The notes: generated from the sequence alone by a model not told the origin. DNA of 64,000 bases from Arthrobacter sp. CAN_C5 (GCF_017875735.1 NZ_JAGGMZ010000001.1:2294001-2358000), one strand, 5' to 3'; positions 25,860 to 35,311 are shown, counted from the stretch's first letter. Numbers and translations are program-made.

Positions 25860-27023
25860 ATGGAACCGCAGGAAATAGTCATCGTCGGAGCAGGCGCAGC
25901 AGGCCTTAGTGCCGCGGCCACCGTGCGCGCTGAGGGATTTGAAGGATCGCTGACGGTGATCAATGGGGAGGCGCATCGCCCCTACAATCGGACCCTCGTC
26001 AACAAGGCCTTGCTATCCGGGCTGCTCACAGCCGAACAAATAGTCCTGCCAGACGTGACCGCGCTGGGGGCCGACCTGGTTCAGGGCAAGGTAGTGTCGG
26101 TGGACACCCACCTTTCGCTCCTCACATTAGAGGACGGACGACAGTTGCGGTACGACGCACTCATCGCAGCCACCGGCAGCGCACCCCAGTCATCCGGTCG
26201 TGCGACCGACGGTCGGGAACGCGTCTACCATCTGCACACCGTGGACGATGCCGCCCGGCTTCGTGCCCGATTTGGCAAGAACCCCGGCAACCTTACAGTC
26301 ACCATCCTGGGTGCCGGCTTCATCGGCTCGGAGGCCGCCAGCTACCTGGCGGAGGCTGGCGCACAGGTCCATCTAATTTCCCGCTCATCCATACCCCTCG
26401 CCTCAGCGCTCGGCGAACACATCGCAGAACGCATCACCGATCTGCACCACATCCATGTGAAGCCGTACTTCGGACGATCCTTCACTGGTATTTCCACTAG
26501 TTCCGACTCGGCCACCGTCACCCTCAGCGACGGTAATACTTTGGAATCCGATATTGTCCTCATCGCCCACGGCACCAGGCCCACTTCCGCCTGGCTAACA
26601 GGGGGCGACGACGGGCTAGCGGTGGACTCACACCTGCGGGCTCGCGACTATCAGAGGGTTTACGGGGCAGGCAGCCTCGCGTTGCACACGGCCAGCAACG
26701 GACAGCTATACCGCGTCGATCACTGGGACGCCGCCGTCGCTCAGGGCACCCACGCAGCCCAAGTAGCGCTGCGTGAACTCACCGGGGCGCGGGATCCGGG
26801 ACCCTATGTCCCAGCCACCGGGTTCACCATCACCCTCTACCAGCACTCAGCAGCAGCCTACGGCCTTGTGCTGCCCGGTTCAGCTGAGCACCAACACGAC
26901 TCCGGCTCCCCCGAAGCCTTACTGACGAGCTTCCACAAAGCCGACGGTGCCATGACCGCTGTGGCTGGCCTGGATGCCTTCTCTCAGTTGATTGCCGCCC
27001 GCGGAAAACTCACCGCCCCGTAA
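25860..27023 (+). CDS. FAD/NAD(P)-dependent oxidoreductase (ferredoxin reductase-like)
   Basis: A 387-residue flavoprotein with an N-terminal FAD Rossmann motif (VIVGAGAAGLSAAATVRAEG), ATG motif YDALIAATGSAP, a second NAD(P) Rossmann motif (VTILGAGFIGSEAASYLAEA G) and a late FAD-contact segment VYGAGSLALHT. It belongs to the pyridine nucleotide-disulfide group close to ferredoxin/rubredoxin reductases; no redox-active CxxxxC is visible. It is divergent from copZ behind its own CsoR-type site, so it is probably copper-induced. Reduction of a copper-binding or thiol partner is conceivable but not shown. Confidence 0.85.
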   Translation: MEPQEIVIVGAGAAGLSAAATVRAEGFEGSLTVINGEAHRPYNRTLVNKALLSGLLTAEQIVLPDVTALGADLVQGKVVSVDTHLSLLTLEDGRQLRYDALIAATGSAPQSSGRATDGRERVYHLHTVDDAARLRARFGKNPGNLTVTILGAGFIGSEAASYLAEAGAQVHLISRSSIPLASALGEHIAERITDLHHIHVKPYFGRSFTGISTSSDSATVTLSDGNTLESDIVLIAHGTRPTSAWLTGGDDGLAVDSHLRARDYQRVYGAGSLALHTASNGQLYRVDHWDAAVAQGTHAAQVALRELTGARDPGPYVPATGFTITLYQHSAAAYGLVLPGSAEHQHDSGSPEALLTSFHKADGAMTAVAGLDAFSQLIAARGKLTAP

Positions 27024-27072
27024 TCCCGCGAACTACGCCTAGCCAGGAAGGGTGCGTGACCCACACTCTAAC

Positions 27073-27091
27073 CCCACCCAGCTTAGGTGGG
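27073..27091 (+). terminator. Weak hairpin after the oxidoreductase gene
   Basis: CCCACC and GGTGGG separated by 7 bases, 50 bp after the stop codon. The stem is short, so this is only a possible terminator. Confidence 0.3.
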
Positions 27092-27723
27092 TATCAATGG
27101 ATATTCCATTAATACTCTCCACGCAGTTGGGCCGGTCCGATCGAACGGCCATTTGATGGTGATGCCACACTCCAACCGAGAACCAGATGCTGCCTGAAAG
27201 CGCTGACGACCGCTTCCTTGTTTGGACCAGGCGAACAAGCAAAGCTCTGCGTGGGTCAGGCCTGGTCCAGGCAGGGCTTTGCTCGGCCATGGGACAACTT
27301 ACATCGGTCCACGAAACTAAGGCCACCGGTTCCACCGTTCAGGCACCTGCCGCCCGTGGGAGTGGTCAGCCGTTGGCCCGGGCGTGAGAAGAGGCGGCCG
27401 GATCCGACAGGGCGGTGCTTGATGGTGTGGTTTGCCGTTCGTGCCGTTGCTGATGACCTCGTCGTTGACAATGTAGATGGCGGTGCGTTCGTGACGGATC
27501 ACCGGACTACCCGGGCTGGCGAACCCACCGTGGAGCCGCGCTGGTAGAGCTGTGGGACCCACCGACGTTTCTGCCAATGGAGCGCAGTTCCCGCTCCACC
27601 AGGTTGGTGGAGTCCTGCATGGGACCGCGCTGGCACAGGCCGAGGCCGCCCATGGCCCTGCCGACCCTACTGGCCGGAACCGCAGGGTCGGGGCCGACGC
27701 CAAAGAGATGGGGGTGAAAGCAC
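27092..27723. other. Stretch without a supported gene
   Basis: A long minus-strand frame (27317-27775) and shorter plus-strand frames overlap here, but none shows a domain, ribosome binding site or codon pattern that convinces. Probably decayed sequence. Confidence 0.35.
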
Positions 27724-27921
27724 ATGAGGGTAGAGGATCCCCGGCTGCCCCCTGAGCGAGACCCGATCCTCGCAAAAACTATGGAGTTAATCGACAGGGT
27801 GGTGGGCCACCCGTGGGCTGAGAACCTAAAAGCAGTTCGGGTTATACTTCACGGTCATCGACTGCATAATGGGGACACCGTCAGCAGCTTTAGGCAAAGT
27901 GAGCCCCGATATTCAGGGTGA
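27724..27921 (+). CDS. Possible small hypothetical protein
   Basis: A 65-residue frame from ATG 27724 with a moderately placed GGGGG upstream (MRVEDPRLPPERDPILAKTM). Charged residues and a plausible helix (ELIDRVVGHPWAENLKAVRV) make it better than its neighbours, but I recognise no family. It may be the end or beginning of a degraded gene. Confidence 0.25.
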   Translation: MRVEDPRLPPERDPILAKTMELIDRVVGHPWAENLKAVRVILHGHRLHNGDTVSSFRQSEPRYSG

Positions 27922-28005
27922 CAGTCAGGCGGGGTGTTGCCGTATACCTCATGTTATGTCCGGTGCTCGCCACTTTCCCTCGTCGTGGTCCGACGTTGAC
28001 TGACT

Positions 28006-28926
28006 TCAATCACCGTCCGCGGGTTCAGTGACGGCTACCTTTTGATCAAGTTGTGGACGCGTGAAATCCATGAGCAGTCCGACGCCGGCAAGAATGATGA
28101 CAAGGCCGACTACGAGTCCCGAAGTTACCGGCTCACCTAACCACAGCACCCCAATGGTTGAGGCTGATATCGGAACCAGTAGAGTAACCGCTGAAGCCGC
28201 TACTGGCCCGGCCTGGCTTATGATCCAAAAATAGATCAGATAACCGCCCGCCGTAGCCCCCAGCCCGAGGACAACCACTGCGATCAGCGGACCGGAACTG
28301 ATTGGCTCAGGTGGGGGCGCGATCGCTGTCACCGGCAGTAGCAGAGCTGCGGCAGCAAGCTGTTGACCGAGGGCCAACGCCATGGGGGACGTGGCGCGGA
28401 ACGCCTTTCGTGTATACACCCCTCCGAGCGCATATAGCATCGCCGCGATCAAGGATGCGCCAACGGCCATCATGGCACGGCTGTCCATTTGCAAGGGGGC
28501 CCCTCCGACGAGCACCCAGACACCGGTAATGCCTATTACAACGCCCAGCAGTTTGCGCCAGGTGATCCTCTGTCGAAGCCAAAGTCCAGCGATAAGTACG
28601 GAAAACATTGGGGTCGTGGCGTTGAGTATCGATGCCATGGAGGAGTTGAGTCCTATGATTGCGGTGGCGACGAGAGTGAGAGGGCCGGCGACGTTCAGGG
28701 CCGCTAGTATTAAGAATGAAGGAAATTGGCGCCCAACTGCCTGCCAGGTTGCTCTGGTGGAAGCCGCGATGAGCGCCAGCGCCAACGCGGCGACGATGAG
28801 TCGTCCATGCGTCGTACCAACAGCTCCAAAGGTGGGCGCCGCCACAGCGATGAGGGGAAATGAGCTTCCCCACAGTAAACCGACCAGCAGCAAAGCTCCA
28901 GGCACCGCGAGGCGACTAGTCACCAT
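28006..28926 (-). CDS. EamA-family (DMT) transporter
   Basis: A 306-residue membrane protein made of two EamA repeats, ten helices. N-terminal LLVGLLWGSSFPLIAVAAPT is the family's GxxW.S/F start; the second repeat contains YALGGVYTRKAF and WLGEPVTSGLVVGLVIILAG. Members export amino acids, nucleosides or other metabolites; the substrate is unknown here. ATG 28926 was preferred over an in-frame GTG at 28935 because AGGTGC lies upstream. It is transcribed alone, away from the cfa region. A second EamA gene is at 60829. Confidence 0.85.
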   Translation of the reverse strand: MVTSRLAVPGALLLVGLLWGSSFPLIAVAAPTFGAVGTTHGRLIVAALALALIAASTRATWQAVGRQFPSFLILAALNVAGPLTLVATAIIGLNSSMASILNATTPMFSVLIAGLWLRQRITWRKLLGVVIGITGVWVLVGGAPLQMDSRAMMAVGASLIAAMLYALGGVYTRKAFRATSPMALALGQQLAAAALLLPVTAIAPPPEPISSGPLIAVVVLGLGATAGGYLIYFWIISQAGPVAASAVTLLVPISASTIGVLWLGEPVTSGLVVGLVIILAGVGLLMDFTRPQLDQKVAVTEPADGD

Positions 28927-28935
28927 CGTCCGCAC

Positions 28936-29398
28936 CTAATTTTCCCGCTCGCCACTATCGGACCCGGGCCAACCCGATTGAGGTGAATACTCATGCTAAG
29001 GCTCTGCCTTACGTATTAGGAGATCGGGAACCCAGTTGTGGTGGGTGCAATGAAGTGGGTACCCACCGTCCTCACCAGCGTAGGAATACTCTGATTGCCT
29101 CCTTGTGGCCGCCGGACCCACACCCCTGCCGCGCAGACGCAGACGCACCCCAAATCGGCCGATCCGGTCCACCGCGGAAACGGTGGTACGGGTGTCTGGT
29201 GTGCTCATATTCATTGCTCCTCCTTCTTGCAGATTCCCGAGACATCACAGGGCATGATCCGTTGCTGCGTCGGCGCCAGCATGTCGAATAGCCGATACTC
29301 CGGGAGCAAACACCCCGCTAGGCACTATTTGATAGAGATTACTCTACCCCCGCACGGTATATGAACCAGGTTTCCTACATTCAATCCGCTACTGTTGG
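28936..29398. other. Stretch without a gene, upstream of cfa
   Basis: Short frames only. A degenerate CsoR-like site (TACCCCCGCACGGTA, 29345-29359) lies here, about 40 bp before the better operator at 29399. Confidence 0.4.
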
Positions 29399-29416
29399 TA
29401 CCATAGGGGGGTACCC
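29399..29416 (+). promoter_or_regulatory. CsoR-type operator upstream of cfa
   Basis: TACCATAGGGGGGTACCC, close to TACCATGGGGGGGTACCC in front of csoR at 32403, and at almost the same distance from the start codon (82 versus 83 bases). The leaders between operator and ATG are also alike. Confidence 0.7.
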
Positions 29417-29480
29417 TAAGGGAGGCTTGCTCTGATCGACGACAGGGCCATCATCAGCCCTGCGGGCCGAGAAATCTCCC

Positions 29481-30890
29481 ATGACAACAACGACAAAGGT
29501 AACGCCCTGCGCGTCTCGCGGGACAAGAAGGATGGCGATGGAGATGACGAGAATGACCAAAGCTTCGGGGGTGGCTCCATTGTTGGCCAAGGGGCTGAGT
29601 ATCGTGCTGGGGGCCGAGGAGCTTCCGATCCGGGTGCGTGGCTGGGACGGCTCGGAAGCCGGTCCTGCCGGGGCCCCGATCCTCGAAGTCCGATCGAATC
29701 AGGCCCTGCGCAGGCTGCTCTGGTCACCCGGGCAGCTTGGTTTGAGCCGAGCCTATGCGGCGGGGGAGATCGAGGTCCCCGGGGACCTCTTCGCCGGCTT
29801 CAGGGCGCTGAGCTCCGTCGGAAAGTTGGCCAACGCCGATTCCTCAAGCACACTGGATGCGCGCAGTCGATGGCGGCTACTACGGACCGCCGCCCGGCTC
29901 GGTGCCATTGGTCCAGAGCCAGCTCCGCCAGCGGAGGAGGCCGATCTTGGTCACGGCCGACGGCATTCCCACAAACGTGATGCCGCAGCCATCTCGCATC
30001 ATTACGACGTAGGCAACGACTTCTACTCACTCATCCTTGGGCCGTCGATGGTGTACTCATGCGCGGTCTGGAACGATGAGCGCACCAGTCTGGAGTCCGC
30101 CCAGGAGGCCAAACTTGATCTCGTCTGCCGCAAATTGGGCTTGAAGCCCGGCATGCGACTCCTGGATGTGGGGTGTGGTTGGGGCAGTATGGCTTTGCAC
30201 GCTGCCCAGCGTTACGGGGTCGATGTGGTCGGTGTGACTCTTTCCGTTGAACAGTCCACTCTGGCTCGCCAGCGGATGACCGAGGCCGGATTGGCCGACC
30301 ACGTGGACATCCGAGTCCAGGACTACCGCGAGGTTATGGACGGCCCCTTCGACGCTATCAGCTCCATCGGAATGTCCGAACACGTTGGCCGAGCCCAGAT
30401 TGCTGACTACGTCACTCATCTGAAGGAATTGCTGCACCCCGGGGGGCGGCTGCTCAACCACGCCATCTCGTGGAACGCCGGACCAACCCGACCCGACCCG
30501 GACAGCTTCATCGCCCGCTACATCTTTCCCGACGGTGAGCTACTGACCCTCACCGAGATAGTCGGGGCGCTCGAATCTGACGGGTTGGAAGTGCTCGACG
30601 TTGAGTCGTTGCGCCAGCATTACGGGCTGACCCTACGAGCATGGGTGCAACGACTGGAGGAACACTGGGACGAGGCCGTGCAGACCACCAGCAAAGGACA
30701 GGCGCGGGTTTGGCGGCTCTACATGGCCGCCAGCGCCCTCGCCTTTGAATCCGGGAAAATGGGAGTCAATCAAGTCCTCGTGCAACGCCCCGGCGGCTCT
30801 CCACCGCCAATGCGCCGAACCGCATGGGCCTCTGAACAAGCGATGCCCAGCCTCCCCTCCCGCCGTCCGAGGGAAGAAGGAAGACCTTGA
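29481..30890 (+). CDS. cfa: Cyclopropane-fatty-acyl-phospholipid synthase family methyltransferase
   Basis: A 469-residue enzyme that transfers the SAM methylene to the double bond of membrane acyl chains. Seen: an N-terminal lipid-binding domain (RRLLWSPGQLGLSRAYAAGE IEVPGDLF), then AISHHYDVGNDFYSLILGPS MVYSCAVW, SAM motif LLDVGCGWGSMALHAA, and SIGMSEHVG around the active site. The first residues MTTTTKV resemble MTTATKT of the CsoR at 32486; the native start may be the internal MAMEMTRMTK. Operator and leader are also csoR-like, so the gene seems to have been placed under copper control by fusion. The SGNH gene follows after 15 bp. Confidence 0.88.
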   Translation: MTTTTKVTPCASRGTRRMAMEMTRMTKASGVAPLLAKGLSIVLGAEELPIRVRGWDGSEAGPAGAPILEVRSNQALRRLLWSPGQLGLSRAYAAGEIEVPGDLFAGFRALSSVGKLANADSSSTLDARSRWRLLRTAARLGAIGPEPAPPAEEADLGHGRRHSHKRDAAAISHHYDVGNDFYSLILGPSMVYSCAVWNDERTSLESAQEAKLDLVCRKLGLKPGMRLLDVGCGWGSMALHAAQRYGVDVVGVTLSVEQSTLARQRMTEAGLADHVDIRVQDYREVMDGPFDAISSIGMSEHVGRAQIADYVTHLKELLHPGGRLLNHAISWNAGPTRPDPDSFIARYIFPDGELLTLTEIVGALESDGLEVLDVESLRQHYGLTLRAWVQRLEEHWDEAVQTTSKGQARVWRLYMAASALAFESGKMGVNQVLVQRPGGSPPPMRRTAWASEQAMPSLPSRRPREEGRP

Positions 30891-30905
30891 GTATACGGAG
30901 CCATC

Positions 30906-31865
30906 ATGAGGCGCGGTGAAGGCAACCTGGCGCAGCGGAAGCCGCCTAGGCTCAGCGTCGAGGTCCTCGTTGCAACAACGTCTATGGAAACAGAATTGTG
31001 TCCGCAGCGATTCGTGGCCTTGGGGGATTCGTTCACCGAGGGCATCGGCGACCCCCATCCCTTACGTCAGGGTTCCTTTCGGGGATGGGCGGATCGGGTT
31101 GCGGAAGTTCTTGCCCAAGCGTGTCATGATTTCACCTATGCGAATCTCGCAGTTAGAGGCAAACTTCTGCGCGAGATCGTAAGTGAGCAGCTTGGGCCTG
31201 CACTAACGATGAAGCCTGATCTAGTGAGCTTTTGTGCTGGTGGTAACGACATCATCCGCCCCGGTTCCGATCCCGATGCGTTGGCCGTCGGCGTGAATGA
31301 CGCGATATCAGCGCTTCGGTCTTCCGGGGCGACCGTGCTCATGTTCACTGGCCCCGACATAGGCGCACGACTTAGCCCCTGGGGACTCCGCGGCAAGGTG
31401 GCAATCTACAACGAAAACTTGAGGACCGTGGCAGAGAACCATGGTGCGGTCTTGATCGACTTGTGGGCGTCGCATGAGCTAAGTCGCGCCCACATGTGGT
31501 CTCCTGACCGCCTCCACCTTTCATCGACAGGTCACGAGTTCATTGCGGCTATTGTTCTGAACGTAATGCGTATCGAATACATCTCTGCGCCATACGCCAG
31601 CAACACAATAATCGACTTGGCTCCTCCGCGCTTTGCCAATGATGCGAAGTGGGCACGTCAACACCTTCTCCCCTGGGTACTCCGTCGGCTACAGGGCAAA
31701 TCCTCCGGTGCAGGGCGTGAGGCAAAACGCCCTGCTTTGGCCGCTGTGGCACGGGAGGACCCTGATCCTTACTCAACTCCCGAATACAACCCACCCCCGG
31801 GGCGAGGCGCTGTCGACACTTTCTGCGATGCTCCGGTTGTAACCAGCGAAAGCGGCCACCCATAA
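30906..31865 (+). CDS. SGNH/GDSL-family hydrolase
   Basis: A 319-residue esterase/lipase-type protein. The catalytic blocks are visible: RFVALGDSFTEGIGD (nucleophile Ser, block I), NLAVRGKLL (block II), FCAGGNDIIRP (oxyanion Asn, block III) and SPDRLHLSSTGH (Asp-x-x-His, block V). No signal peptide is evident and the last 70 residues are low-complexity. It lies 15 bp after cfa, so the two are probably cotranscribed. Acting on lipid esters alongside acyl-chain modification is plausible but inferred. Confidence 0.85.
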   Translation: MRRGEGNLAQRKPPRLSVEVLVATTSMETELCPQRFVALGDSFTEGIGDPHPLRQGSFRGWADRVAEVLAQACHDFTYANLAVRGKLLREIVSEQLGPALTMKPDLVSFCAGGNDIIRPGSDPDALAVGVNDAISALRSSGATVLMFTGPDIGARLSPWGLRGKVAIYNENLRTVAENHGAVLIDLWASHELSRAHMWSPDRLHLSSTGHEFIAAIVLNVMRIEYISAPYASNTIIDLAPPRFANDAKWARQHLLPWVLRRLQGKSSGAGREAKRPALAAVAREDPDPYSTPEYNPPPGRGAVDTFCDAPVVTSESGHP

Positions 31866-31904
31866 GGAGAGGAACCGTATCGCCGGCGACCGATCTCGGC
31901 GAAT

Positions 31905-32231
31905 TAGAGTTCAGCGGTTTCGATGATCCAGAGCAAGTTGTACTCGGCATCGGCGAGTACTACGCCCAGCGGATGCTTCTCAAGCGCTAGGGGCTCCAAG
32001 GGAACGTCGTCAAGGCCGCCGTCGTAATCACCTCCGCCAATCTGTCCCACGCCGTCGGTCTGCACGTACCCGTCGACGCCGGGCTTCGACGGGCCATTTC
32101 TCCAGTGACAATGGTCGGCTGTCATTGGGGAGGCATGCGCCGCCATCGGCATCGAGGTTTTCCCCTAGAGCAGGATCGAGCACCTGCAGCAGGACGAAAC
32201 CGTGACCTCTCCGGGTAGCGTGTGTCGTCAC
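31905..32231 (-). pseudogene. Possible frameshifted hypothetical gene
   Basis: A first frame from 32231 (MTTHATRRGHGFVLLQVLDP) appears to continue, after a shift near 32090, as GQIGGGDYDGGLDDVPLEPL and HPLGVVLADAEYNLLWIIET. The last part looks like genuine protein, but I do not recognise the family and the join is a guess. Confidence 0.3.
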
Positions 32232-32402
32232 ATCACCATCCTGTCAGTTCACATTCGCTCGGATGAGCTTTTTGCAGTGATCGGCATCTATCGCCGATAG
32301 GAGGCGTAGATGACCCACGTGATGCCCGCTTGTCGGCGTGTTGTTCGGCGCTTTGAGTCCTATAGCTCCGGGAGCAAAAACATGCACATCCTATGCAATT
32401 GA

Positions 32403-32420
32403 TACCATGGGGGGGTACCC
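32403..32420 (+). promoter_or_regulatory. CsoR-type operator upstream of the second csoR
   Basis: TACCATGGGGGGGTACCC, 83 bp before the csoR start, consistent with autoregulation. Confidence 0.75.
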
Positions 32421-32485
32421 TTTATGGTATGCCCGCCGTGAAGGTGGGCGGCGCCATCATCAACCCTGCGACAGAGGAATCCCCC

Positions 32486-32818
32486 ATGACAACAGCGACT
32501 AAGACAATTGCATCCGGCGTGGATGAGCACAGCGGATCCCATGGGTACATTTCCAACAAGGAGGACTATCAGCGGCGGCTCAGGCGTATCGAAGGCCAGG
32601 CCCGTGGACTCCAAGGAATGGTTCAGGAAGAAAAGTACTGCATCGATATCCTGACCCAGGTTGCAGCCATGACCAGCGCATTGGAATCAGTGGCTCTAGG
32701 GCTGCTAAACGAACACATAAGCCACTGTGTAGTCGACGCGGCGGCCACCGGCGGCGACGAGGCAAAAGCCAAACTCCAGGAAGCCTCCGACGCAATCGCG
32801 CGCCTCGTGAGATCCTGA
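32486..32818 (+). CDS. csoR: CsoR copper-sensing repressor, second paralogue
   Basis: A 110-residue DUF156 protein. Cys52, His77 and Cys81 (KYCIDIL, NEHISHCVVD) reproduce the Cu(I) triad spacing. The core DYQRRLRRIEGQARGLQGMV matches the DNA-binding face of the family. The N-terminal 20 residues (HSGSHGY) are His-containing. ATG 32486 follows AGAGGAATCCCCC. It differs clearly in sequence from the csoR at 16268, so this is an independent lineage rather than a recent copy. It may control neighbouring cfa and MFS operators. Confidence 0.92.
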   Translation: MTTATKTIASGVDEHSGSHGYISNKEDYQRRLRRIEGQARGLQGMVQEEKYCIDILTQVAAMTSALESVALGLLNEHISHCVVDAAATGGDEAKAKLQEASDAIARLVRS

Positions 32819-33668
32819 CATCCAATCACCTGCAGAGTTCTCATCCCGGACACAATCGGAGGAGACCTGCGCAGGGCCCCTCGCCGAGTTGTAGTACCTA
32901 AGTCTCATTTCGGCGCTGCTCCGGGGCACCTGGCTCCGCCGAGCGATCGGTCGCTTTCGCGGTTCATGGAGATCAGGTCAACGTTGCGGCGCGTCCTCTG
33001 CCCAGGCCGGCATCAGGTGGCGTTCTCAGAACCAAGGGGAAGAAAGGAAAGGGTCGGCCGCGGGTTTAGCGCTCCGCAGCGCTGGTCCGTAGGGACTTTC
33101 ACGCCGCAGCCAATGCCCTGCGCATGTCCAGGCAAACCCCGGCGCCCCTAAGGAAAACCCGTCAGGAACTTCATCTTCCAATGTCGCCGCGCTGCTGTGG
33201 CAGCTTTCGGCCCCCTGAATCCTGCGCCTGCCGGTGCCGCAAGGATTCCCCTGGCCTTCGTTGTCCACACCAGCTCAGGCGGTGGCTTCGAATCGCCGCG
33301 AAGTAGTAGGTGAAATAGGGCAGACACAACACCGGATTGTGCTGCCGCTGAACCTAAGCAGGTGACCCGTACCAGGATGACGCCCCGATACCTGCCTGTG
33401 GAGCTGAGTTTAAGAACGTTGGATTCTCCGTCGGGGCCAACTGTGCTACGCATGTTTCAGCTGTGCCAAAAAGCAGTGGGGCACTCTCTTGCAAGATAAA
33501 GGCGGGATGATGGCACCGTCCCAACCGGCAGCCACTGCCATGCAGCCCTCAATTTCAACGGCCACCGAAGCGCGTTCAGAAATGGAGTGTCCTGTTTCCT
33601 CAACGAATATTGCCGGGATTTAGGGCGAGATGGACTTCTGTCATGGCTTTCGCAACACCGAAGGTAGG
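32819..33668. other. Gene-free stretch between csoR and the MFS operators
   Basis: About 850 bp with only short, overlapping frames on both strands. I recognise no gene, RNA or repeat. Confidence 0.4.
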
Positions 33669-33708
33669 ATACCCCCGTAGGGTTTAACGTTATAGTCTAT
33701 GGGGGTAT
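33669..33708 (+). promoter_or_regulatory. Pair of CsoR-type sites upstream of an MFS gene
   Basis: ATACCCCCGTAGGGT at 33669-33683 and a half-site TATGGGGGTAT at 33698-33708, spaced about 25 bp centre to centre. They lie 83 bp before the MFS start. Confidence 0.65.
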
Positions 33709-33790
33709 TCATAAGAAAATTCATCGTCCTAGTTTCCGTCACGGAGCTTTCCCGTGCCTGCAGCAGGACATGGCGGGAAAAGGATCGGTC

Positions 33791-35056
33791 ATGAGACGCA
33801 TCAGTCGCAGCGCGCTGACATCAGTGGGAGTGCTATCCCTCGCCTTGGGTGCCATTCACTTATTCGTTGACGGACTTGGTAGCAGCGTCATCTCACTTCA
33901 AGCCGTGATCCGTGATCAGACCGGTGCTGAACCCGCGCTGTTGAGCCTGCTCGTTGCGGTGGCCTTTTCCTCGTCTTCGCTACTCCAGCCTTTGGGTGCC
34001 CGCTCTGCCTCCAGGTTCGGCGACGGCCGGGTGGCCATCATTGGATCGGCTCTTGCAGCAGCCGGTTATGGTCTACTCCCCGCTGTGACCCAGCCCGGCC
34101 ATGCCATCGCAGCAGTAGCTGTGGGTGGCATCGGGTCCGCGCTGTTCCACCCGGCGGCCGGTGCGCTGGCTGTGCGGTCGGCGCCGGAGGGTCAGGAGTC
34201 CCTGCCACTCGCTGTGTTCTCAGCCGTAGGAATGGCCGGTTCGGCTCTCGTGCCTGTCGCTGTACTCAGTGGAGTTAGTACCTTTGGCGGGGCTGCTGCG
34301 GTTCCGTTCGCCGTACCCTTGGTGGCAGTCACGGTCGCGCTTTTGCTATCACAGCTAATGCGCGCGAGGCCATCACGCAACCGCCCTGCCAGCAGGACAA
34401 TTGAGCGTCGAGGTCAAGCACCGGTTGTAGTGCCGGTGCTTGCCGCGGCGCTGCTCGCCCTGATCGGAGTCACAGTCATGGCCAGTGCACCGCTGCTGCT
34501 GGCAGACAAAGTAGGGTCAACGAACCCGCTACTCGGCTACTCTCTCGCCGCCTACGGCACGGCCGCGGCGGTGGGAGGAGTCCTTCTCGCCCTGTGGGTT
34601 CGACACACCGCACTGCGCCTAGTAATGCTGTCCGCTTCCACCGCAGGAATATTGGCTTCGCTGGTCGTTCCACACTTACCCCCCGACTTCGTGCCGGCTG
34701 CAATGGCCGTAGCCGGGGTGGGCCTCTCAGGCAGCCTTCCTCTTTTGGTAACAACCGCGCGCAGAAACGATGAAACGTCAGCCGGCCCAGCCGTGGCCCG
34801 GATCCTTGGACTGGCCTCCGGCCTGGGTAGCGCCGGATATGCCGGGGTGGGGTTGCTGCACAGCATGCTGGGCTACGGGATGGTGTTGACCGTGACTACG
34901 GCAGTGGCCGGTGGCGTGGCTTTCATCATCCTCACGCGCCTTAAAGGATCGGCATCAACGGCCACCATTCAAACGGCCCTAAGCATATGCCCCTGCGGAG
35001 GGTGCGCCTGCAGCACCCTCCGAAACGAACCAGAAGTCAGTGCCCACCTCACCTGA
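33791..35056 (+). CDS. MFS transporter (Fsr-like), C terminus altered
   Basis: A 421-residue, 12-helix protein. SLALGAIHLFVDGLGSSVIS and IGSALFHPAAGALAVRSAPE match the fosmidomycin-resistance (Fsr) group of MFS exporters. ATG 33791 follows AAAAGGATCGG; an in-frame ATG at 33770 is also possible. The last 24 residues (LSICPCGGCACSTLRNEPEV) are Cys-rich and derive from a sequence also found at 45114 beside conjugation-gene debris, in another frame. The native tail was therefore replaced when the repeat block starting at about 34982 arrived. The CsoR-type sites upstream suggest metal induction; the substrate is unknown. Confidence 0.8.
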   Translation: MRRISRSALTSVGVLSLALGAIHLFVDGLGSSVISLQAVIRDQTGAEPALLSLLVAVAFSSSSLLQPLGARSASRFGDGRVAIIGSALAAAGYGLLPAVTQPGHAIAAVAVGGIGSALFHPAAGALAVRSAPEGQESLPLAVFSAVGMAGSALVPVAVLSGVSTFGGAAAVPFAVPLVAVTVALLLSQLMRARPSRNRPASRTIERRGQAPVVVPVLAAALLALIGVTVMASAPLLLADKVGSTNPLLGYSLAAYGTAAAVGGVLLALWVRHTALRLVMLSASTAGILASLVVPHLPPDFVPAAMAVAGVGLSGSLPLLVTTARRNDETSAGPAVARILGLASGLGSAGYAGVGLLHSMLGYGMVLTVTTAVAGGVAFIILTRLKGSASTATIQTALSICPCGGCACSTLRNEPEVSAHLT

Positions 35057-35120
35057 CGCCGGAACACGTCCGACACAATCACACTCCGGGAAATATTATT
35101 CTCTCAACACCTCGCTTACC

Positions 35121-35137
35121 ATACCCCCGTGGGGTAT
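35121..35137 (+). promoter_or_regulatory. CsoR-type operator of DHA2 MFS gene, copy 1
   Basis: ATACCCCCGTGGGGTAT, a near-perfect palindrome about 180 bp upstream of the MFS start. Confidence 0.75.
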
Positions 35138-35155
35138 AGTGTTGTTTTGCTGCAC

Positions 35156-35188
35156 GGTCTCTGTGCAACCCCTGGTTGCACAGAAACC
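35156..35188 (+). promoter_or_regulatory. Leader hairpin between operator and DHA2 MFS gene
   Basis: GGTCTCTGTGCAACC and GGTTGCACAGAAACC form a 15-bp stem (one mismatch) with a 3-base loop, just after the operator. A leader frame follows at 35212-35274 (MPQFQSEPNNFIPRFPAPER), then a two-codon frame ATG CCG TAA at 35281, before the MFS ATG. The leader is identical in copy 2. An attenuator is possible. Confidence 0.5.
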
Positions 35189-35296
35189 ATTGAGGCAGTT
35201 CTCTTCACACCATGCCTCAATTCCAATCTGAACCTAACAACTTCATTCCGCGGTTCCCGGCTCCCGAAAGGTGAAGTCAGATGCCGTAAATACCCC

Positions 35297-35311
35297 AACC
35301 CCCTAGGAGTA
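35297..35311 (+). promoter_or_regulatory. Degenerate operator overlapping the MFS ribosome binding site
   Basis: AACCCCCTAGGAGTA differs from the operator TACCCCCTAGGGGTA at two positions, and its AGGAG is the Shine-Dalgarno sequence for the ATG at 35315. The same is seen at 45429-45443. Confidence 0.45.

Noticed and set aside
27317-27775. A 152-residue minus-strand frame
   Set aside because: Pro/Ala/Arg-rich shadow composition, no start context, no recognisable domain.
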